From Hydnum rufescens UP504 (lineage: Eukaryota; Basidiomycota; Agaricomycetes; Cantharellales; Hydnaceae), in the NCBI GenBank assembly GCA_014904985.1, contig MU128972.1, positions 32,462 to 96,461 on the forward strand: a stretch of 64,000 nucleotides of DNA, in the 5' to 3' direction. Below are positions 24,251 to 34,766 of the stretch, piece by piece. Below the pieces are notes generated by a model, which saw only the letters and a list, made by a program, of their open reading frames with translations, had not been told where the DNA came from and made no database searches. The stretch's first letter is position 1; each line of letters opens with the position of its first letter. A program made the position numbers and the translations under genes.

Positions 24251-25482
24251 GCTTGAAACCTCTAAGAAAAATTTCACTCTGTGTGAACTGAACCTCTTTA
24301 CTTACAGCTGCTGATATGCCTCCGATATGTCCGAGAGCATGAGGGGTTTTACCCCAGATGTGCGGAAATTGCCACCGGCAGGGCCTGGAGCCCGACTGTG
24401 CAGGCGGGACTCAGGACTCAGCACCGACAAAAACCACTTCATCCACATAGGCAGGAGAAGAAGAGTATACCAGTAATATTCCCCCCAAGAATACAAAACG
24501 GAAGCAAAAGCTTCGGCAGTCTCCGCTCTTTCTGGGCGACCATCGGTCGGCACGTGTCCCTACTTAATTCCCAAGCACCCTATTTGGTCAGTCACGGAAT
24601 GCTTGCGACCTGTGACTGACCCACTGCTGTGAGCACACCCATGGAGGCTACACAGGCCTCTAGAGAACAATTCTGATAGTGATGCTGAGCAACCCCACCT
24701 GGATGACATTAATCATGCATCCCAAATAAACACTATGCCAGATGATGCAATCACAAGCAGATAGTGATTGCCAATGATGAAAATGGGCAGTAATGAGTCT
24801 GACTACATTGATTAGAGTGGGGACAGGCAGAGGGACAAGCACAAGCTCTAGGGAGGGCGCAGGCCCTATTTTCATATATATGGTAATTCAATTCAATTTC
24901 TTGTGACCATCTGAGCCGCCCGGCCATTGTGACCTGTGAAAGTCGTGGTCATATACCAGGTCCCATGGAATATGTTGGGGGATTCCTACAGACCGGGGCC
25001 AGGGTGGCAGAGGATTGGCTTTCTCAGCATCTACATTGGACACCAGCATAAAAAAACCTAGAATTGAGGCTACTGTGACCCTCCAGTAAGAACATTGGAA
25101 CGACCAAACGGGAAAAGCCAAGTGGGATTGGTCAATTCCGAAATGGGAAAAGCCGCCGCGAGATAAAATGTTTGACCTGGCCCGGCTTGACTCGTGACTC
25201 ATGCTCATGTCGCGGCAACAACTAGTCTGCCTCGTCACGTGGAGTCTTTGCTGGCCATAGTCTTTACAGAATACTTTAGTGGGCGCCGGGATGTGGGATA
25301 ATGTCTGGTTATCGCCTTTTCAGAGGAATACCCTAGGTTGTGGCCGCAGGATCATGCCTCCACCGGAAGTGGTTTTTCGGCCGTAGCCGGCCGGCATTGG
25401 TTTCTCCACATAAGCATTCGGGTACAAGAAGAATCCCATCGCTCTCTTTCTTAGATCTATCTGTCACTAGATCCCTCTCGTC
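24251..25482. other. Gene-poor spacer upstream of crotonase copy 1
   Basis: No convincing gene. A minus-strand open frame at 24302-24553 has no recognisable domain. Near the right side is a lone hAT-like terminus (listed separately). A 'ccagcataaaaaaacctaga' string near 25043 echoes the repeat at the window start. Confidence 0.45.
25170..25224. mobile_element. Solitary hAT-like right terminus
   Basis: The sequence cggcaacaacta (25213-25224) matches the right end of the 23655-24242 element with one inserted base. It is preceded by the same type of subterminal motif (ggcttgactcgtgactcatg). I found no partner left end between 24251 and here, so it is a truncated or rearranged copy. Confidence 0.5.
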
Positions 25483-26499
25483 ATGTCGTATCCTATCAAA
25501 CTCCCAATCGGCTCACCGGCACCTTTGGGCTCTGTCCACCATCCCACTCCCACCACATGGGAGCTAGAGATGCATCACGGAGTCGACAACCGCTTAAATC
25601 ATGAGTTCATTGATAAAGTGCTCTTAAAGGCCCTTGATCTCGTAGAAAAGGACTGGAGATCCTCTACTACCGAGGTGGGTGCCCCAGGCGCCCTCATCAT
25701 CGTCGGCAAGAAATCCCAGCAAAAATTCTTTTCTAACGGTGAGATTCATGCGTGTCTCCAGTCATTATCATGCGGACTAACGAATCACTAAATAGGGCTG
25801 GATTATGAAGGAACAATCAACGACTTCGGATTCTTCCCCAGTGCGCACAATCTTTCTAGCCCTTGGTACCTTCCGCTCACCTCTCGGCACTAGACTACTA
25901 CAACGTGTTGATAAGGCGACTTATAGGCTTCCGAGTCTGTGGCGCTCCTGTCTATATGAACCATATCCTGTTTCTGAATATTATGTTTTTAGTGCCTATC
26001 ATTGCCGCTATCAACGGCCATTGCTTCGCAGGGGCCTTCGTCCTTGCCCTTACATGTGACTACCGGGTGATGACATCCGGTAGGGCATGGTGCTGCATGA
26101 ACGAGGTCTGTCTGCCTATATATCTTTCTTCCGACCATCTTGTCCTGAGCGAGTTTTGAGGTGGAATTTGGTGCCCCAATGCCATCTTCCATGGCTGCCG
26201 TCCTGAATTATAAACTTCCCACCTCGAAAATCGTTCGCGATGCAACGCTAGATGCACACCGTTTCACACCTCAGGAACTCCATGGCCTCGGTGTGGTCGA
26301 CGTGCTGGCCGAGGGGGGCACGGATGGCGTCCTACGTGAGGCTCACAAGTTGGCCGAGGCAAAAGCAGGGCGAGCGAAGACTGGTGTGTATGGGCTGATG
26401 AGGACGGATATGATGAAGGTAGTGGTCAACGCTGCGAAGCTGGACGAACGCAGAATAATGCCTGCCGATGCGGCGACCCTTGCTCGTGCGCGCCTGTAG
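25483..26499 (+). CDS. Crotonase (enoyl-CoA hydratase/isomerase-like), copy 1
   Basis: Member of the crotonase fold, which activates acyl-CoA thioesters; substrate unknown. The start at 25483 (MSYPIKLPIGSPAPLGSVHH) is followed by THE LIIVGKKSQQKFFSNG segment, an intron, GLDYEGTINDFGFFP, VPIIAAINGHCFAGAFVLAL then CDYRVMTSGRAWCCMNEV, and FGAPMPSSMAAVLNYKLPTS, ending VYGLMRTDMMKVVVNAAKLD and AATLARARL at 26499. The AAINGHCFAG stretch is the oxyanion-hole region. Compared with copies 2 and 3, one base is missing near the FR/VP splice junction (about 25947), so this copy may be damaged or the base miscalled. It lies between two hAT-like termini (25224 and 26826). Confidence 0.8.
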
Positions 26500-26825
26500 C
26501 TGCTCAACTTTTCATCATTTATGCTTGTACAGTGTAGTAAGATATCATAAGTAGCCTCGAACCGCCCTACCCTGGACACATACGGACCCACTGGGGACCC
26601 GGATCTTCGGGGGGGGGGGTATGGAGTATGACCATGATCAGGAGAATTATCAGTCGGGAAATTGAAAAAATTCAGCCCCACCTGGTTGATTGAAAGTAGG
26701 TAGTATGCAGCATAAAGCAGCAAATATATCCCCCAACACCGGCGTATGAGCTACATGACCCTGGCGCCACGGGGTGGGAACCCCGAACCACTATCATCCT
26801 GGGAAGGTCCCTTGGGTCATGCCAG
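26500..26825. other. Spacer 3' to crotonase copy 1
   Basis: No gene. It contains a run of about ten G at 26609-26618. Confidence 0.4.
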
Positions 26826-27015
26826 TAGTGTTGCCGAAGAGTTCTTTTCGGAACTTTTAAAAAGGAAGCCTCACGGCGCTGTCATCACATCATTTGACTC
26901 AGACTTATCGACTTCTATCATTTGAGCCCTTTCACCCTGGAGCGTTGGCGAGAAAGAAAAGGACTCAGGACTCCACTTGACTTGACTCAATTCAGTTGAG
27001 CCAGCGGCAACACTA
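26826..27015. mobile_element. Short hAT-like element, no matching target duplication
   Basis: 190 bp with left end tagtgttgccg (26826) and exact inverse right end cggcaacacta (to 27015), identical to the termini of the 588-bp element. Subterminal gactcc/cttgactt motifs sit near the right end. The flanking octamers differ (catgccag and ggtcacgg), so the two ends probably come from different insertions or a deletion has joined them. Confidence 0.65.
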
Positions 27016-27313
27016 GGTCACGGTCCAGTGCCTGTGGCCCCGGCAGTAGGTTACCACTTAGATAAGGCTCCAAGTTTATTCCGGGAGCTCCAAACTCGCT
27101 AATCTCCATTTTAGGGTTCTGGCTAGGTCGTACCCAGACCTGACATAACTGCTCATTCACTCCTTTACGATTATGTAGCGTGCGAGGCATTAGATAACAC
27201 TGGGTTTGATAGTAAGGAGGAGATTGCAGCGTGGTAAGCAAGCTAGCTAGCTAAATATTGAGGACGTCGAGATGCCTGAAAGAAGGGAACGGAAATAATG
27301 AAAGGAAAGAAGA

Positions 27314-29743
27314 TTAATCACTATACCGGCCACAGCGAAGACAAGTTAGATCGATGAATGAAGGGCGACAAGGAAAGGAACTCACATCTCCTCCATGGCG
27401 GATGACGCGGCTGTTTCTGTGGGTGGTGGCGCGTCTGCGCTCGAAGGGGCCGCAACAGCTGGAATCTCTTCATCTTCATCGACGTCCAAGCCCAAGGAGA
27501 TCATGCGGTAGATGCGCTTCGCAAAGCTCGTTGGCTCCTCCAGGACGAAGCCCGAGGTGAGGAGAGCGGTCTCGAAAAGCAGGTAAGTCAGGTCGCGGAC
27601 CGACTTATCGGCCTTATCCTCAGCGACCTTCTTCTTAAGTTCTTTGATGATGGGGTTATTCGGGTTCAACTCGAGCGTTTTCTTCGAGGCCATGTAAGAG
27701 GACATGGACGAGTCGCGCAGCGCCTGGGCTTTCATGATACGCTCCATGTTCGAAGACCAACCGAACTGCCCAGTGACGAGAACGCAAGGCGAGTCGGTGA
27801 TGCGATTGGAGATGACGACCTTCTCGACCTTGTCGCTGAGCGCATCCTTGATCGCTTTGCAGAGATCTTCGAATTGTTTCGCTTCCTCCTCGCGAGCCTT
27901 TTTGTCCTCGTCAGTCTCCTCGAGCTCGAGGCCCTCCTTGCTCACGCAAACGAGTTTCTTCCCGTCGAACTCCTTGAGCTGCGTCACGGCGTACTCATCG
28001 ATAGGATCGACGAGCAATAAAACCTCAAAGCCTTTCTTCTTCAGGACCTCGAGGAACGGCGAATCCCGAGTGCTAGCCAGACTCTCGCCAGTGAGGTAGT
28101 AGATCGACTTTTGTACCTCAGGCATCCGGGTTATGTAGTCTAGAGGGTATTCGGCGTATCAGGAACTGCCGCGGACACGACACGCGAGCCACGTACCCTT
28201 GAAGCTCGTTTGTTCCTCGCCTGACTTGGTGGAGTGGAAACGTAAGTACTCAGCGAGCTTGCTTCGATTTTGGGCGTCCTCGTGGATGCCGAGCTTGAGA
28301 TTCTTGCCGAAGGCTTCGTAGAACTTCGCAAAATTGTCTTTATCCTCTGCGATCTCGCTAAACAAGTCCAGGCACTTCTTGATGATGTTCTTTCGGATGA
28401 CCTTCAGGATCTTGTTTTGTTGGAGCGTCTCACGGGAGATGTTAAGGGGGAGATCCTCGGAATCAACGATACCGCGGATAAAGTTGAGATATTCCGGGAT
28501 AAGGTCTTCGCAATCGTCCATGATGAAGACGCGACGAACGTACAGCTTGATGTTGTTTCGCTTCTTCTTGGTTTCGAAGAGGTCGAAGGGTGCCCTACAG
28601 GCATTCCGACATGAACGGAATCCAGCTCACCAACGCCAACACACAACTCACCGTTTTGGGATGTACAAGATGGCCTTAAACTCGAGTTGACCTTCCACCG
28701 AAAAGTGCTTTACAGCGAGGTGGTCCTCCCAGTCGTTACTAAGGCTCTTGTAGAAAGAACCGTATTCCTCGGCGGTTATGTCTTGCGGATTCCGGGTCCA
28801 TAGCGGCTTGGTCTTGTTAAGCTCTTGGTTCTCAGTCTCAACCTCCTTGACTTTCTTCGTCTTCTTTTTCTTGCCGTCTTCGTCATCTTCGACTTCCTCG
28901 ATCTTGGAATCGCTTTCAGCGACTTCCTCTTCATCTTCTACCTCCTAAAGAGACTGGTCAGGATCAAGATCATCCCCGAGTGGCACTACTCGCCTTTTCA
29001 ACCTCCTTGGTCACCACAAGTTGAATGGGATAAGAGATAAATTCGGAATGCTTCTTAACGATGTCTTTGATTTCTTCTCCTCGAGGTACTCTAGTTGATC
29101 CTCCTTAAGGAAGAGGCGAAGTTCTGTACCGCGGTGGATCGGGGGGTTGACGGTATCGGGGGTGATAGTGAACGTCCCACCGGCGGCAGATTCCCAGATG
29201 TATTGCTCGTCATCGTTATGTTTGCTGATCACTTGTACTTTTTCAGCGACAAGGTAGGCGGAGTAGAACCCGACACCGAATTGGCCAATCATGGAGATGT
29301 CCGCACCAGAGGTCAGAGCCTCCATGAACGCCTTGGTACCAGATTTAGCGATGGTACCGAGGTTGTTGACGAGGTCGGCCTTGGTCATGCCGACACCAGT
29401 ATCACGAATGGTGAGAAGTTTATTGGCTTTGTCGGGTGTAATACGGATGTACAATTCGGGCTCGGGCTCGAGTTGACTTGGATCAGTGAGAGAGGCATAG
29501 CGGATTTTGTCAAGGGCATCCGAGCCGTTCGAGATCAATTCACGAAGGAAGATTTCCTTGTTCGAGTAAAAAGTATCTAAGACAAAGTAAAAATTGCGGG
29601 AACGTGTCAGCGTCAAAGCCCTCATTGACGACGAAATCGACCATCTCGGGCGTATATAAGGGATCTTGAAAGATGAACGCACTGATGATCAAGTCCAACA
29701 ATTGGCTGATCTCGGCTTGGAACCCAAAACTCTCAGTAGCCAT
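27314..29743 (-). CDS. HSP90: HSP90, cytosolic heat-shock protein 90
   Basis: ATP-dependent dimeric chaperone. The start at 29743 ([20 protein letters not shown]) joins [20 protein letters not shown] over a 116-nt intron (29577-29692). The N-domain has [20 protein letters not shown] and [17 protein letters not shown] (GHKL ATP site). A charged linker follows, then [64 protein letters not shown] and [20 protein letters not shown]. Introns: 28945-28993 (GC-AG), 28595-28651, 28140-28196 and 27321-27385. The last joins ...AMEE-AT to the 7-nt exon TGATTAA (27314-27320), giving MEEID instead of a read-through MEEM, close to the TPR-binding MEEVD. One A is missing in the coding AAA at 29071-29073; in an essential gene this is almost surely a sequencing error. 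Confidence 0.96.
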
Positions 29744-29882
29744 TTTATAGAGGTGCAACACGGCGACTAGGAGAAAAGCTTGCAGTGAGTGCTTAAGTGC
29801 CCATTAAGAGGCATGGACACAGACCAACAGAAAACAATGATTGAAGCGGAGGGAATTGGGGCAGTTTTGCAGTAGGCGCGAG

Positions 29883-29891
29883 CCTTTTATA
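29883..29891 (-). promoter_or_regulatory. HSP90 TATA box
   Basis: On the minus strand this reads TATAAAAGG, 140 bases upstream of the HSP90 ATG at 29743 and immediately downstream of the heat-shock element. Confidence 0.7.
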
Positions 29892-29912
29892 TTCTGCCCG
29901 GATGCAGAGGAA

Positions 29913-29927
29913 ATTCTTGAGAGTTCG
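29913..29927 (-). promoter_or_regulatory. Heat-shock element, three alternating pentamers
   Basis: The plus strand reads attct-tgaga-gttcg, i.e. nTTCn-nGAAn-nTTCn with one mismatch (GAG for GAA in the centre). Contiguous inverted pentamers are the binding site for trimeric HSF. It sits about 20 bases upstream of the TATA box and about 170 upstream of the HSP90 start, as expected for HSF-driven induction. Confidence 0.65.
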
Positions 29928-30241
29928 CCCTGCACGTGATATCAACTCACTCGTAGAAGATGCTAGAACAATCCCTCAAATAGGAACCAGCCCAGTCGTT
30001 CATTAAGTTAGGTCCATTGACTCTTCGGCTATTCTTCGGACAAATGGGTTACTGCTAGGAGTCTGTCAGAGATGGTGCTTCACTAAAAACGCAAAAGAAA
30101 TTGCTGCTTGACGAAAACTACGTATAAGGCACAACAGCTAATAAGCAACGGAAAGAAGGTTGAAATAATGATTATATAATGGCCATTGGACAAGGCATGG
30201 AGCGACACAAACAGTAACAGAGTAAGCAGACCAAGTGCGCC
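29928..30241. other. Intergenic between HSP90 promoter and next 3' end
   Basis: No gene. The distal HSP90 promoter and the 3' side of the disordered-protein gene share this spacer. Confidence 0.4.
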
Positions 30242-33200
30242 TTATTCTGATACAAAAGGTATGGGCGTGACAATGTCAAATTGCGAAGTCCTGGGTGTTA
30301 CCACCTCATCAACGCTTGGCCTAGGACCCCCTGAAGACTCGGTCGAAACAGGAGAGTGCGGAAGTCGCGATGAAGGCATAGTCTCGCGTCTTTGTCTGGC
30401 GGCAGCGCCAGCAAACTGGGCCGCAGAGCTGTCCTCGATGGCAAACGTTGGTGCACGGGATGTGAGAGAGTTCGGTCCAGAAGCTGCAGGGGAGACAACC
30501 GTAACGTTCTCAGACACGGATATCCAGCTTTCAGCACGTTGGGTGAGTTTCAGCCCTCGTGAGGCCAAGGAAGCCACTGATTCCCGGCGTACATGTTCCG
30601 AGGGCGACTCAATCTCCCATTCTGCTGGGGTCGCCAACTTCCCGGGGTGAGAAGGCTTCAAAGAGGTACCCCAACCTTTCAATATCCCCCTCTTCTTCAG
30701 GCCAGTCGATGATCTGTCAGGAGCATTGGAGGCGTTCGGAGGGTTGCCATTGGGAAAGTTAAAAATTGGGCTGGCATGGCTGGACAGGGGCATAACAGGG
30801 GACGGGGCAGGAGAAACGGACGTTGTATTTGGAGATCGAATTGAAGGTTGATCAAAATGGAATGGATCAGAACCCGAGTCTGCACGTAAATGACCACCGG
30901 CAGGGCGAGGCGCGAGAGAGTTACCTTGAAAGAGAGGATTGGAGTGCGGCGGGCGTGGTGGTGGAGCTGGTACAGGAGGAACTTGGACTGCCGAGGAAAC
31001 AGATGGAAGAGGCGCAGAGGGAGGGTATTCGCGCGATCCTCGGGCCACATTCTCTCGGGACTTACTCCTGTTTCGGAACAGCTTTGTGAAACTTTTCACT
31101 GACACGCGAGGGTTGTTAGAGGGTGCACCAGCCGATTCATCTGATGTGGCTTCCCCAGAGAAAGCGGAATCCGCTGAAAAACGGCTGGAAGGCTGAGGAA
31201 GGGAGAATGTCCGTGGAGGAGGGTCAAGGACAGCAGGTGTTGCCGGCCGCGTTGGAATCGAATAGTCCAACGAGATTGCTGATAACCGGGATGGATGTTC
31301 TTCCTCCGTGGCGTGGCTACGAAGGCGCGTCTGTGCCGAAGGTTCACCATCCGAACTTGGATCGTATCTTGACGGTGTGGATCCTATGGAGGGGCGGTCG
31401 GATAAAGTCGGAGAGACGGGGGGTGGCCGATTCAGCCTCATTTGCTGAGCCACGTGCTCAAACGGCACTGCAGGCCACTGAGTATTACCGATCCCATTTG
31501 AAGACACAATAGATGTGGAGGTCACAGTGTTACTGTAAGTAGCCTAGATCAGAACACGAGCTTGGGATGCAGTGAGTTATAACTAACATCAGAGGTTGGC
31601 CTGGAGTAGGTCTCGCAAATCCCTTCGCCATAAAGCGTGGCGTCGTAGGCAATGGTGAAAGAGTGTTGTGTGATGCAAGTCTATCGAGGAGTTCCCTTGG
31701 ACTCAAGCGGGGTACTGGACTCTGTGGTATCACAGGTGTCTCTGCCAGCGTTCGGGGCGACAGTTGGGCAATATGCTGAAAACGGCAAAGTTAGCTTCGA
31801 CAGGCCCACTCTATACACGTGTGGGACGCATAGAACCCACCCTTTCGAGATTATCCAGCTTTTTCCGCAAGGCAATCTGACTGTTCCTGGAATGATCGCT
31901 TTCGTCTGCATCATCACCTCCACTAGAAACATCACTAAGGATACTAGATCGATCTGCTGGAGAGAGGTACTCGGTCGAGATATCACCATTAAGGTAACCT
32001 AGGGAAGCGCCACTCTGTATCGATGTTGGCGAAGCTCGAGAAATTTGCACGGACGGTTCTCCAGCGTCCACACCGTGCAGATGTAAGGGCGGTGGTATTG
32101 TTCGTTGTCTTGTCAGACGACGCACCAGCATGGATTGCGCTACCAGATCACCGCCTGGGGTCAATTTTTCCGGCTCTCCATTAAGAGTAACGGGAGTGGA
32201 TATCGAATCTGGATGATCGACACTGTGATCGTTCCACATTGCGACGACTTCCTCGAGGTCCTTCGTTGCGGATGTCACACCAATAGGGTCGGCCTCCTCG
32301 ATCTGGCCATCCAAAAAAGCATTCAGCGCAACTCTTGAAGCAGCATGGGGTCTCAATGTCACATCTGGGCCTCGAGAGGATCGCAGATCCCGCCAATCGG
32401 CTTCGTCGTTAACGACGAGGCCAAGTCCCAAACCAATGCCTTTTGAGCCATCTTCATTCCCCTCCGCGGTAGCATCGTAGCGATCATCCTCGTCATGAAG
32501 GGCTGTGTATTCAGCAGGGGGATCGTTGTCTGAGTCATTAGGGGTCCTACGAGAGGATTGAGAAGTAGATATAGGATTGGGGAGGTGCAGACGATCTGTG
32601 TTTTGCTGTGCCAGTCGTTCGGTGGAGATGAGCAAACGATGGTGGGCTGGGACTGGGCTGGGACCGGAGGTTCGACGGTTTGAAGAGATTGTGAAGCCCA
32701 GCTTTCGGCGGGACCACTGTTCAAACCAACGTCCTTTCTCAAGGTCGATATCGAACTCAATCTTCCCTACAACAGGCATGGAGGGTAATTGACGGGAAGA
32801 AGCGATAGATCCAGCATCCCCAGAGGCAAGGGACGCTGAGCGTGGATGGGGTGAATTATTAAGCCGTCGCCGAAGGGAGGGGCTGGACTCAACCGAAGCA
32901 AAACTGTAGGTTGATGAAAGTGTGGTTGTGGATGGGGAGGAGCTGATAATGTTCTTCGATTCGCCAATACGGAGAGGGATGAGTCTCCGATTTGGTGGGT
33001 GGTTGGATACTTCGGCGGCATGCGCCCCATGACTATGCGAATCGCTCTCCGACGTACCGTCTTCTAATTCCATTGGGGAAGGAGGTGATGAAACTGTTTT
33101 TTCAAGAGACACAAACCTTCGTTGGGATTCCTCCCTTTCCATCAACATAACACGGGACCAAAGTAGCTTCCAAGCCTCATCGCTGATCCGGGGACCCATA

Positions 33201-33873
33201 GGTTCCTCCACAGTCCCATCGTCCTTGGTCTCCAGTAGGTACACGACCAACCCAGCAATCGACGGAAAGTTGTACTCTCGCTTGATAGCCTCCAGCTGCC
33301 CTTGTAATGTAGTATGCAGAGGCAGCAAGGTACCACGCCGGGCTTGAGCCCGTGGCCCCCCCAACATTGGCGCTCAACATCGTTAGAAAGCAATCGCACA
33401 GGAGGAATGACATGTAATAATAGACGTGTCGCAGTAGTCGACCTTGAATAGCGTTGAGAGAATGAGCCTGAACTCACGGATCGTCGAGTGCCAAAGGGGA
33501 CAGTTGGGGCAGAGTGCGGAATGGGGATATGGACTCCAAAGGAATTGGCGATTTTAGCTATACGATGAGGTGATAGAGGGGTGGGACTTGGGGCACTAGG
33601 ATGTCGAGGTGCGTGTGCAATTTCTGGGTATTGATGGGGAAAGTACCCTTCGGAGAGCGAATCGAAAGAATGGGAGCCTCTGCCTAGTGATTCAGAAAAA
33701 GTCCCAGGTGGCTTCCTCTGATGCCCACCGAGATCAGAACGTACAGAATCAGGCGAAGTAAGAGAGACGTCCGTCGAATCCCCTTGAGAGAGAGAGGCCA
33801 CCGTAGTGGGAGGAGATGAAGCAGTAGACGTGGAGTTAGATGAAGAGGCTAACGGTAGGGGGCCTTCCGTCAT
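30242..33873 (-). CDS. Long, largely disordered Ser/Pro-rich protein
   Basis: Function not recognised. The start at 33873 (MTEGPLPLASSSNSTSTASS) opens a Ser/Thr/Pro-rich region with HRIAKIANSFGVHIPIP, then a compact segment: LLLHVIPPVRLLSNDVERQ, GTLLPLHTTLQGQLEAIKRE, FPSIAGLVVYLLETKDDG, GPRISDEAWKLLWSRVMLME. This is the only part that looks folded and is probably the conserved core. The rest is low complexity, with islands such as PVVGKIEFDIDLEKGRWFEQ, SFTKLFRNRSKSRENVA and KKRGILKGWGTSLKPS, ending at 30242. Exons change near 31530-31810 through short introns. The C7 run at 33356-33362 appears one base short. It resembles the layout of fungal polarity or cortical scaffold proteins, which is inference only. 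Confidence 0.72.
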
Positions 33874-34285
33874 GATCTGAGAAATTTGAGCGCGTTCAGG
33901 ACTCTCATGTGCTCCTTCGACCAGATTTGTGTCCGCACCCGAATTACTGCGATAAATTTATAATCCCAGAGTCCCAAATAGCATAGATGGTTGAGGGAAT
34001 GGGAAGAAATGAGTGGGACACGGCGACGGCGTTTCTTTCCTGGTAGGGTAGAATTGATCCCTGTATGAAGTGACTGCAAAATATTACCCTGAAGATTTGC
34101 TTCCGGGAGCGCAAAGCAGATATAGATTTGGAGGGAGTGAAAAGTGCACAGGTAACCCTCTCTCGCTAGAACAAGCTTTGCACTCTGGATATGAACCGGG
34201 AGCCAACACAATGGCAGATCCAAATCAACCCCGGAGTTTGCCGGGGGCCAGTGTCAGACTGCAGACTCATGACTCCTGTCATTTA
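33874..34285. other. 5' region of the disordered-protein gene
   Basis: Non-coding promoter-side DNA leading to the MITE. No clear TATA box or gene. Confidence 0.4.
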
Positions 34286-34530
34286 TTGCTATTTGCAGTT
34301 CGGATGACGCCGGCCGAAAACACAAATATTTCGCGGAAACAGTATTTTGAGGATACCTCACCCAATATTGGATATTTCGTTCTGATTTTTTTGCAGCAGG
34401 TAGGTACTGACAAGTACTCAAGAATATAATATTTGAGGCTTGATTCAGTGTACTTTTCTGAAAACACAAAATGAACAGCTGAGTGGAAATATTTGTGTTT
34501 TCGGCCGCGTCATCGAACTGCAAATAGCAG
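34286..34530. mobile_element. 245-bp TA-flanked MITE with about 45-bp terminal inverted repeats
   Basis: The left arm runs TTGCTATTTGCAGTTCG, then a GATGACG(C)CGGCCG stretch, then AAAACACAAATATTT, to about 34331. The right arm (about 34486-34530) is its inverse with single-base differences. A TA dinucleotide flanks each end (34284-34285 and 34531-34532), as expected for Tc1/mariner-type integration. The 150-bp centre is AT-rich and encodes nothing. Long arms and small size fit a MITE. Confidence 0.75.
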
Positions 34531-34766
34531 TAATACCAGGCCACATATGTATACGGCTCAAGTCAACAATAGAATGACGACCTCTTTGAACCACAAAATG
34601 GGAATTGACATGGAAAAGGGAAAGGAACAGGCTAAAGGAAATCACAAAGGTCGAAGAAGCAAGGGACAGCCCGAGATTTTGTGCACGCTTAACAAAAACA
34701 AGTATTACGTAATGCGCTTTTTTCCGACAAATTTCTCGCTGTACAGCAATATTTCATGGTAATTCC

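Noticed and set aside
24302..24553. Minus-strand frame between hAT elements as a transposase remnant
   Set aside because: No hAT dimerisation or catalytic motif visible.
27382..27400. HSP90 stop after MEEM
   Set aside because: A strong GTGAGT donor and a good acceptor restore MEEID, far closer to the conserved tail.
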